Positions 1 through 4,800 of a stretch of 5,944 nucleotides of DNA are shown piece after piece. The notes under the pieces are model-generated. The model searched no databases. It saw only the letters and a program-made list of their open reading frames with translations, and was not told the origin of the DNA. The stretch covers positions 1 through 5,944 of the forward strand of contig JACDBR010000243.1 of assembly GCA_013694825.1 (NCBI GenBank), in the 5' to 3' direction. Made by a program: the position numbers and the translations under genes. The DNA comes from Solirubrobacterales bacterium (GTDB lineage: Bacteria > Actinomycetota > Thermoleophilia > Solirubrobacterales > 70-9). Numbering within the stretch: position 1 is the stretch's first letter; the number at the start of each line of letters is the position of its first letter.

Positions 1-1
1 G

Positions 2-205
2 GTCTGGGTCTCTCCCGAGCGCGCCCGCTGGCTGCGCGAGGAGCGCACGGTGGTCGAGGAGCTTGCCGACGGCGCGGTCGTCGTCGAGGTGCCGTTCGGC
101 TCGCGCGACTGGCTCGTGCGTGAGGTCTTGAAGGGCGTCGGCGACCTGGTCGTCCTCGAGCCCGGCGAGGCCCGGGTGGCCGTAGCCGAGGCGACCGCGG
201 CCTGA
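2..205 (+). CDS. WYL-domain transcriptional regulator, C-terminal fragment
   Basis: Only the last 67 residues are in the window; the gene enters from the left edge and ends at TGA 203-205. The frame begins VWVSPERARWLREE and continues with a short beta/alpha pattern: DGAVVVEVPFGSRDWL, then VLKGVGDLVVLEPGEARV. This matches the C-terminal extension (WCX) that follows the WYL domain in PafB/PafC-like regulators, where an 'SPE.ARW' segment, a strand carrying the conserved 'S..WL.r..l..G' and a final 'vleP...r..v' are typical. Family knowledge: these are DNA-binding regulators with an N-terminal HTH and a WYL ligand-sensing domain, and PafBC controls DNA-damage genes in actinobacteria. The HTH and the WYL motif itself lie outside the window, so the specific member cannot be named. 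The stop lies just before the coding similarity of the next gene, which suggests tight co-transcription. Confidence 0.72.
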   Translation, partial: VWVSPERARWLREERTVVEELADGAVVVEVPFGSRDWLVREVLKGVGDLVVLEPGEARVAVAEATAA

Positions 206-275
206 GGCCGTCACGGCCGCGCGCGCACCCGGACACCCCGAGATCGCCTCGATCCTCGCCCCCAACCCCGGCCCG

Positions 276-1046
276 ATGACGGGTCGCGGGACCAACACCT
301 ACGTCCTCGGGGAGGGGCCCTGCCTCGTGGTTGACCCCGGGCCGGCGATCGACTCGCACCTCGACGCGATCCGCGCGGAGGGTGAGCGGCGTGGCGGCAT
401 CGCGGGGGTCCTGGTGACCCATTCGCACGCTGACCATCAGGAGGCGGTGAGGCCGCTCGGGGAGCAAGTCCTCTGGGGCCCGGCGCAGACGACCGGCCTC
501 GCCACGGAGCGTCTCGAGATCTCGGAGTCACCGCCCGCAGAGCCCTTCGAGCTCGGCACGCCCATCGGTCGGCTCTCCGTCGTGCCAACGCCCGGCCACG
601 CCTCCGATCACGCGTGCTTCGGCTTCGGCGCCGTGGTGCTCTGTGGCGACCTCGTACTCGGCGAGGGGTCCAGCATCGTGCCGCCGCGCTTCGCCGGAGG
701 ATCACTGGCCGCCTACATGCGCTCGCTCGACTACCTCGAGGCAATCGACGCGGAGCTGCTCCTCCCCGGCCACGGGCCGGCGATCACCGACCCGGCGGCC
801 CGGATCGCCGAGTATCGCGAGCACCGGCTGATGCGCGAGCGGCTGCTGCTGGCGGCGCTCGACGCGGGAGAGCGCGCACGAACTGAGCTGCTCGATGCCG
901 CCTGGGCCGACGTGCCCGAGCCGATGCGCGGGGGCGCCGACGTCGCGATGCAGGCCCACCTCGAGAAGCTCGAGGATGAGGGAAGGCTCCCCGAGGGTGT
1001 CGAGCCGCTCGGCTGGACGCCCTCCGCCGGGGAGCTTCAGGCCTGA
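276..1046 (+). CDS. Metallo-beta-lactamase-fold hydrolase, LACTB2-like
   Basis: This is a probable zinc-dependent cytoplasmic hydrolase of the LACTB2/glyoxalase-II-like branch. From ATG 276 it has 256 residues. Metal ligands are visible in order: THSHADH (H49, H51, D53, H54), H108 in PTPGHASDH, D125 in LCGDLVLG, and H166 in LLPGHG. Residues from about 175 to 240 form the helical, winged-helix-like tail usual in this branch. The opening MTGRGTNTYVLG is the conserved family motif, but in relatives such as human LACTB2 it is preceded by NPGP and a beta strand. The bases just upstream (about 243-275) encode IASILAPNPGP in frame. That segment therefore looks like real coding sequence, yet no ATG, GTG or TTG lies in frame between the TAG at 183-185 and ATG 276. 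The true start is probably upstream (see findings). Substrate is unknown: LACTB2 is an endoribonuclease, while relatives act on thioesters. No signal peptide or membrane segment is seen. Confidence 0.88.
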   Translation: MTGRGTNTYVLGEGPCLVVDPGPAIDSHLDAIRAEGERRGGIAGVLVTHSHADHQEAVRPLGEQVLWGPAQTTGLATERLEISESPPAEPFELGTPIGRLSVVPTPGHASDHACFGFGAVVLCGDLVLGEGSSIVPPRFAGGSLAAYMRSLDYLEAIDAELLLPGHGPAITDPAARIAEYREHRLMRERLLLAALDAGERARTELLDAAWADVPEPMRGGADVAMQAHLEKLEDEGRLPEGVEPLGWTPSAGELQA

Positions 1047-1059
1047 CGCGATCGAGGGT

Positions 1060-1074
1060 GGGGTCGGTGACCCC
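1060..1074. repeat. Inverted repeat upstream of rmlA
   Basis: GGGGTC-GGT-GACCCC is a perfect 6-base inverted repeat with a 3-base centre, lying in the 52-nt gap between the hydrolase stop and rmlA. It sits 9 nt before the proposed -10 box, covering the place where a -35 element would be expected. It could be a repressor operator or a small hairpin at the end of the upstream transcript. No T-run follows, so a classical intrinsic terminator is unlikely. In DNA this GC-rich, short palindromes of G and C arise by chance, so function is only inferred. Confidence 0.4.
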
Positions 1075-1083
1075 CGCCGCCGC

Positions 1084-1089
1084 TAGCCT
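1084..1089 (+). promoter_or_regulatory. Candidate -10 box for the rml operon
   Basis: TAGCCT fits the TAnnnT form of an actinobacterial sigma-70 -10 element and ends 9 nt before the rmlA ATG. Transcription would start at about 1096-1099, giving an almost leaderless mRNA. This agrees with the lack of any Shine-Dalgarno sequence in the preceding 15 nt. The same bases carry an in-frame TAG (1084-1086), so rmlA cannot start further upstream. No convincing -35 hexamer is seen. Confidence 0.42.
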
Positions 1090-1098
1090 GACCGCGCG

Positions 1099-2172
1099 AT
1101 GGGCGACCTCAAGGGCCTGATCCTCTCCGGCGGCGCCGGCACTCGGCTGCGGCCGATCACCCACACATCTGCCAAGCAGCTCGTGCCGGTCGCCAACAAG
1201 CCCGTTCTCTTCTACGGCATCGAGGCGCTCGTCTCCGCCGGAGTCAGCGAGATCGCGATCGTGATCGCCCCCGAGACGGGCGAGGAGATCCGCGCGGCGG
1301 TGGGTGACGGCTCGGCTCTCGGCGCACGGGTCACGTACATAACCCAGGACGCGCCGCGCGGCCTCGCGCACGCGCTCCTCTGCGCCGAGGGGTTCGTCGG
1401 CTCGGCCTCCTTCGTCATGTACCTCGGCGACAACCTGCTGCGAGACGGGATAACCGAGCTCGCAGCCGCCTTCCGCGCCAGTCGGCCCGACGCCTCGATC
1501 CTGCTGACCGAGGTGGCCGACCCGTGGCATTACGGGGTTGCCGCGCTCGAGGGCGAGCGCGTCGTAAGGCTCGTCGAGAAGCCCACCGAGCCTCCCTCCA
1601 GCCTGGCCCTCGTCGGCGTCTACATGTTCGGTCCCGAGATCTTCGCCGCCGCCAAGTCGATCTCGCCCTCGGCCCGCGGCGAGCTCGAGATCACCGACGC
1701 GATCCAGTCGCTGATCGACTCCGGTCGCCGCGTCGAGAGCCATACCGTCACCGGCTGGTGGAAGGACACCGGGCAGCTCGACGACATGCTCGAGGCCAAC
1801 CGGCTGGTGCTCTCAGACATCGAGCGCCGGCTGGAGGGCGAGCTGGTGGAATCCCGCGTCGAGGGCCCGGTGAGGCTCGATGCCGGGGCGAGGGTCGAGC
1901 GCTCGCTGATCCGGGGCCCGGCCGTGATCGCCGCGGGCGCGGTGATCAGCGACTCCTACGTCGGCCCGTACACGTCGATCGGCCCAGACGTCGTGGTGAG
2001 CGGCTCCGAGGTCGAGCACTCGATCCTGCTTGCCGGCTCGAGGATCGAGGGCGTCGAGACGCGCGTCGAGGCGAGCCTGCTCGGGCGGGGCGTACGGCTG
2101 CGGCGTGTAGAGCGGCGGCCGAGCACCCTGCGGATGATCCTTGGCGACCGCTCTGAGATCGAGATCCCGTGA
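1099..2172 (+). CDS. rmlA: Glucose-1-phosphate thymidylyltransferase, long form
   Basis: It catalyses glucose-1-phosphate + dTTP to dTDP-glucose + PPi, the first step of dTDP-L-rhamnose synthesis, in the cytoplasm. The protein has 357 residues, the normal size of the long RmlA class (StrD-like, about 355), compared with about 290 for the common short enterobacterial form. The nucleotidyltransferase domain (about 1-240) shows the signature LSGGAGTRLRP (R16), the substrate-binding lysine in SAKQLVP (K26), the metal-binding GDN (D111), VEKP (E160-P162) and WWKDTG (D223). Residues from about 250 to 340 show hexapeptide-like beta-helix repeats (for example AVIAAGAVISDSYVGPYTSIGPD, here split by eye into strands), as expected for the long class. 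ATG 1099 is the only possible start because an in-frame TAG lies at 1084-1086. No ribosome-binding site is present, so leaderless translation is likely. rmlD follows after 54 nt. Confidence 0.95.
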   Translation: MGDLKGLILSGGAGTRLRPITHTSAKQLVPVANKPVLFYGIEALVSAGVSEIAIVIAPETGEEIRAAVGDGSALGARVTYITQDAPRGLAHALLCAEGFVGSASFVMYLGDNLLRDGITELAAAFRASRPDASILLTEVADPWHYGVAALEGERVVRLVEKPTEPPSSLALVGVYMFGPEIFAAAKSISPSARGELEITDAIQSLIDSGRRVESHTVTGWWKDTGQLDDMLEANRLVLSDIERRLEGELVESRVEGPVRLDAGARVERSLIRGPAVIAAGAVISDSYVGPYTSIGPDVVVSGSEVEHSILLAGSRIEGVETRVEASLLGRGVRLRRVERRPSTLRMILGDRSEIEIP

Positions 2173-2184
2173 GGGTGCTGACCC
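2173..2184. repeat. Small inverted repeat between rmlA and rmlD
   Basis: GGGT-GCTG-ACCC begins at the base after the rmlA stop codon. Written as GGGT-GC-TGACCC it resembles the element upstream of rmlA (GGGT-CGG-TGACCC, 1061-1073). The rest of the 54-nt gap holds no clear promoter. A ribosome-binding site (GAGGA, 2218-2222) sits 4 nt before the rmlD ATG. The repeat is too short to call functional on its own. Confidence 0.25.
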
Positions 2185-2226
2185 ATTGGGGCGCTCAGTG
2201 CGTCAGGCTGATCGCGTGAGGATTCC

Positions 2227-3102
2227 ATGCGGACGCTGATCGCCGGCGGCCACGGCAGCCTCGGGCGCGATCTCGCCGAGGCCTGTCGCGAGCGCGACCA
2301 AGACGTCGTGGCGCTCGGCAGCGACGAGCTCGACGTGACCAGTGGCGGCAGCTGCGACGCCGCGATCGCCGAGCACCGCCCCGACGCGGTTATCAACTGC
2401 GCCGCTTGGACCGACGTCGACGCGGCCGAGTCCGACGAGGCGGGGGCGATGCGGATCAACGACACCGGCGCCGGGTTGCTCGCCGCGGCGGCGGCGAGAG
2501 GCGGGGCATCGGTCCTCTACGTCTCGAGCGACTACGTATTCGACGGCTCGAAGCGCTCGCCCTACCTCGAGTCCGACCTGCCCTCAGCGCTCTCGGCTTA
2601 CGGCCGCTCCAAGCAGGCGGGCGAGACGGCAACCGCCGTCGCCAACCGGCGTCACTTCGTCGTCCGCTCGTCCTGGCTCTTCGGCACCGGCGGCCCGAAC
2701 TTCGTCGAGGCGATGCTGCGCCTCGGCGCCGAGCGCCCCGAGGTCCTCGTCGTATCCGACCAGCGCGGTTGCCCGACCTACAACCGCCACCTCGCCGGGG
2801 CCCTGGCCGAGCTCTGCGAGACCGAGGCCTGGGGGATACACCACATCGCCGGCGGCGGCTCGGCCTCCTGGTTCGAGTTCGCGGAGGAGATCTTCGACCA
2901 GGCGGGGGTCGACTCGCGGGTGATCGCCGCGACCACCGAGATGGTCCCGCGCCCGGCGCCCCGTCCCAGGCGCTCCGTCCTCGCCACCGAGCGGGCCGAC
3001 ACCTGCCGCCTTGCCGGTTGGCGTCGAGGGCTGAGCGAGTACCTGGCCGAGCGCGATCGCGCCGGCGCCTCGGCCGCGAGCCGGGCCGGGAGCTCGCGAT
3101 GA
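2227..3102 (+). CDS. rmlD: dTDP-4-dehydrorhamnose reductase
   Basis: This is the last enzyme of the pathway: it reduces dTDP-4-keto-L-rhamnose to dTDP-L-rhamnose with NAD(P)H. It is a 291-residue short-chain dehydrogenase with a Rossmann fold, near the usual length. The N-terminal glycine motif is GGHGSLG (7-13). Then come NCAAWTDVDAAE, the SSDYVFDG strand, the catalytic Y125xxxK129 in YGRSKQAGE, RSSWLFG, and the family motif PAPRPRRSVL. The usual STD is SSD here, so the catalytic Thr is replaced by Ser (S101). The S101-Y125 spacing of 24 equals the T104-Y128 spacing in the Salmonella enzyme, so activity is expected. The start is supported by GAGGA at 2218-2222. The C-terminal ~16 residues are Ala/Ser/Arg-rich and probably disordered. 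The stop overlaps the rmlB start (ATGA, 3099-3102), which implies translational coupling. Confidence 0.94.
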   Translation: MRTLIAGGHGSLGRDLAEACRERDQDVVALGSDELDVTSGGSCDAAIAEHRPDAVINCAAWTDVDAAESDEAGAMRINDTGAGLLAAAAARGGASVLYVSSDYVFDGSKRSPYLESDLPSALSAYGRSKQAGETATAVANRRHFVVRSSWLFGTGGPNFVEAMLRLGAERPEVLVVSDQRGCPTYNRHLAGALAELCETEAWGIHHIAGGGSASWFEFAEEIFDQAGVDSRVIAATTEMVPRPAPRPRRSVLATERADTCRLAGWRRGLSEYLAERDRAGASAASRAGSSR

Positions 3103-4094
3103 CGGTGCTCGTCGCCGGGGGTGCCGGCTTCATCGGCTCCGCGTTCATTCGCGAGCGCCTCTCGACTCACCCCGGCGAGTCCGTGCGGGTGTTCGACAAG
3201 CTGACCTACGCCGGCCGGCCCGAGAACCTTCCCGACGATCCGCAGGTCGAGTTGATCGTCGCCGACGTCACCGACCGAGAAGCCGTTCGCGCCGCGCTGG
3301 AAGGCTGCGAGGCTCTGGTCAACTTCGCCGCCGAGTCGCACGTCGACCGCTCGATCACCTCGCCGGGCGAGTTCATCCAGACCGACGTCTTCGGCAGCTT
3401 CGTGCTGGCCGAGGCGGCGCGCGCCGCCGGAGTCCGCCATCTCCAGATATCCACGGACGAGGTCTACGGCTCGATCGAGTCGGGCTCGTTCTCCGAGGCC
3501 TCGCCGCTCGAGCCCTCCTCGCCCTATTCCGCCTCGAAGGCCGGCGGCGATCTGATCGTCTCGGCCTTCGCCCACACCTACGGCGCCGAGTCGCTGATCG
3601 TTCGCGCCTCCAACAACTATGGCCCGCGCCAGCACCCCGAGAAGCTGATCCCGCTGGCCATCCTCAACGCGCTGGCCGGCGATCCGCTGCCCGTCTACGG
3701 CGACGGCATGCAGGTCCGCAACTGGCTCCACGTCGAGGACTTCGCCCGCGCGATCTCGCTCTGCCTCGAGCGCGGCGAGCCCGGCCGCGTCTACAACGTC
3801 GGCGGCCCGGATGAGCTTGCCAACCTCGACGTCGTGCGCGAGATCCTGCGACTGACCGGCCGCAGCGAGTCGCTGATCGATTACGTCCGTGACCGACCGG
3901 GCCACGATCGCCGCTACTCGCTCTCCTCGGAGCGGATCTCCGTCGAGCTCGGTTGGGCGGCGCAGGTCGGCTTCGCCGAGGGGATCAGCCGCACGGTCGA
4001 GTGGTACCGCGCCAACGAGGCCTGGTGGGGCCCGATCCGCTCCGGTGAGTACCGCGACTACTACCAGCGCCATTACGGGCGAGCGCTGAGCTGA
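3099..4094 (+). CDS. rmlB: dTDP-glucose 4,6-dehydratase
   Basis: It converts dTDP-D-glucose to dTDP-4-keto-6-deoxy-D-glucose using tightly bound NAD+, the second pathway step and the branch point to many deoxysugars. The protein has 331 residues, full length for the family. Motifs in order are GGAGFIGS (7-14), the ribose-binding aspartate in FDKLTYAGRPENL, NFAAESHVDRS (from 75), the catalytic T119-D120-E121 in STDEVYG, Y143xxxK147 in YSASK, NNYGPRQ (172-178), NVGGPDELANLDVV and DRPGHDRRYSL. The frame stays open for about 690 bases upstream through rmlD, but homology begins exactly at this ATG. GGGAG at 3088-3092 lies 6 nt before it as a good ribosome-binding site. The ATGA overlap with rmlD points to coupled translation. 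After the stop there is a 70-nt gap carrying a strong hairpin before rmlC. Confidence 0.96.
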   Translation: MTVLVAGGAGFIGSAFIRERLSTHPGESVRVFDKLTYAGRPENLPDDPQVELIVADVTDREAVRAALEGCEALVNFAAESHVDRSITSPGEFIQTDVFGSFVLAEAARAAGVRHLQISTDEVYGSIESGSFSEASPLEPSSPYSASKAGGDLIVSAFAHTYGAESLIVRASNNYGPRQHPEKLIPLAILNALAGDPLPVYGDGMQVRNWLHVEDFARAISLCLERGEPGRVYNVGGPDELANLDVVREILRLTGRSESLIDYVRDRPGHDRRYSLSSERISVELGWAAQVGFAEGISRTVEWYRANEAWWGPIRSGEYRDYYQRHYGRALS

Positions 4095-4110
4095 TGGGAG
4101 CCGGGCCGCG

Positions 4111-4145
4111 GGGCGGACCGCGCCGAGCTCGACCGCGGGCCGCCC
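4111..4145 (+). promoter_or_regulatory. GC-rich hairpin between rmlB and rmlC
   Basis: The arms are 4111-4122 (GGGCGGACCGCG) and 4134-4145 (CGCGGGCCGCCC). They pair at 11 of 12 positions, all G-C, with one A·G mismatch and an 11-nt loop. The structure starts 16 nt after the rmlB stop and ends 8 nt before the rmlC ribosome-binding site (GAGGA, 4154-4158). No T-run follows, so it is not a standard intrinsic terminator. It may stabilise the 3' end of the upstream mRNA, cause partial termination or set rmlC expression relative to rmlB. Function is inferred from structure only. Confidence 0.5.
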
Positions 4146-4164
4146 TCACGGCTGAGGACGGCTG

Positions 4165-4728
4165 ATGCCGATTCGGCTCGAGACACGAATCGACGGCCTC
4201 GTCCTGCTCGAGCTCACCGCGCACGGCGACGAGCGCGGTTTCTTGGTGGAGTCCTACCGCGAGGACGCCTGGCGCGCGCTGGGGGTCGCTGCCCGCTTCG
4301 TCCAGGACAACCAATCGCGCTCCGGCCACGGGATCCTGCGGGGCCTTCACTTCCAGACCGAGCCCGGGCAGGCGAAGCTCGTGCGCTGCGCGCGCGGCGA
4401 GATCTTCGACGTCGCGGTCGACCTGCGTCGTGGCTCGCCGAGCTTCGGCCACTGGGAAGGCCACTCGCTGAGTGACGCGAACCACCGCCAGCTCTACGTT
4501 CCGGTCGGCTTCGCCCATGGCTTCTGCGTCACTGGCGAGGAGTCTGCGGATGTCGCCTACAAGCTCTCGAGCTACTTCGACCCCGCGACCGAGGGCGGAA
4601 TCGCCTGGGACGACCCGGACGTCGGGGTCGAATGGCCGCTGGCTGAGCCGCAGGTCTCCGAGCGCGATGCGGCCGCTCCGCGGCTGGCGGAGGTCGCCGA
4701 CTCGCTGGCGTTCCGAACCTCTGCGTAG
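4165..4728 (+). CDS. rmlC: dTDP-4-dehydrorhamnose 3,5-epimerase
   Basis: It epimerises C3 and C5 of dTDP-4-keto-6-deoxy-D-glucose, giving the L-configured substrate of RmlD. The protein is a 187-residue cupin, the normal family size, and relatives act as homodimers. Visible motifs are GDERGFLVESY, QDNQSRSGHGILRGLHFQ with the catalytic base H62, the conserved K71 in AKLVRC, DVAVDLRRGSPSFG, YVPVGFAHGF, the catalytic tyrosine Y132 in VAYKLSSYF, and WDDPDVGVEWPL near the end. Together these cover the full active site. ATG 4165 is set by GAGGA at 4154-4158 with 6-nt spacing. It completes the rmlADBC set, and the upstream hairpin may adjust its dose. It ends at TAG 4726-4728, with no T-tailed terminator before the next promoter-like box. 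Confidence 0.95.
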   Translation: MPIRLETRIDGLVLLELTAHGDERGFLVESYREDAWRALGVAARFVQDNQSRSGHGILRGLHFQTEPGQAKLVRCARGEIFDVAVDLRRGSPSFGHWEGHSLSDANHRQLYVPVGFAHGFCVTGEESADVAYKLSSYFDPATEGGIAWDDPDVGVEWPLAEPQVSERDAAAPRLAEVADSLAFRTSA

Positions 4729-4765
4729 GTCCGGCCCCGGCGCGGAGCCCGACCTCGAGCGTCTT

Positions 4766-4771
4766 TAGACT
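4766..4771 (+). promoter_or_regulatory. Candidate -10 box for the helicase gene
   Basis: TAGACT fits TAnnnT and ends 7 nt before the in-frame TTG at 4779, so transcription would begin at or next to that codon. The 50-nt gap after rmlC has no ribosome-binding site, which fits a leaderless message. It closely resembles TAGCCT ahead of rmlA. No clear -35 hexamer is seen. Confidence 0.45.
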
Positions 4772-4774
4772 CGA

Positions 4775-4800
4775 TCGGTTGACCGACGTGTCGGAACCGA
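4775..4800. repeat. Inverted repeat over the helicase start codon
   Basis: The left arm is TCGGTT-GA-CCGAC (4775-4787) and the right arm is GTCGG-AACCGA (4790-4800). Eleven bases pair perfectly apart from a GA bulge in the left arm, around a 2-base centre (GT). It covers the proposed transcription start and both candidate start codons (TTG 4779, GTG 4788). The tiny centre favours a DNA operator for a dimeric regulator, although an RNA hairpin with a CGTG loop at the 5' end of the message is also possible. Confidence 0.45.

Noticed and set aside
211..744. Arg/Pro-rich - strand frame opposite the hydrolase
   Set aside because: The composition is that of a shadow frame, and it covers metal-binding motifs encoded on the + strand.
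1064..1072. TCGGTGACC here versus TCGGTTGACC at 4775-4784 as a shared operator half-site
   Set aside because: The match needs a one-base gap, and the two lie on opposite sides of their -10 boxes. It is too weak without a genome-wide motif search.
784..1743. 319-residue open frame on the - strand opposite the hydrolase and rmlA
   Set aside because: Its composition is typical of a mirror frame (Arg/Asp/Gly/Ala-rich, low complexity), and it crosses two real genes and their intergenic gap.
2406..3098. Possible 230-residue N-terminal extension of rmlB in the same frame
   Set aside because: The extension is Arg-rich shadow sequence over rmlD. RmlB homology starts at ATG 3099, which has a good ribosome-binding site.
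2778..4073. 431-residue open frame on the - strand opposite rmlB
   Set aside because: It has no recognisable motif and lies antisense to a fully conserved enzyme. Long shadow frames are expected in such GC-rich DNA.
4729..4778. Intrinsic terminator after rmlC
   Set aside because: The gap has no stable stem followed by a T-run. The TCTTTAGACT stretch is better read as a -10 region.
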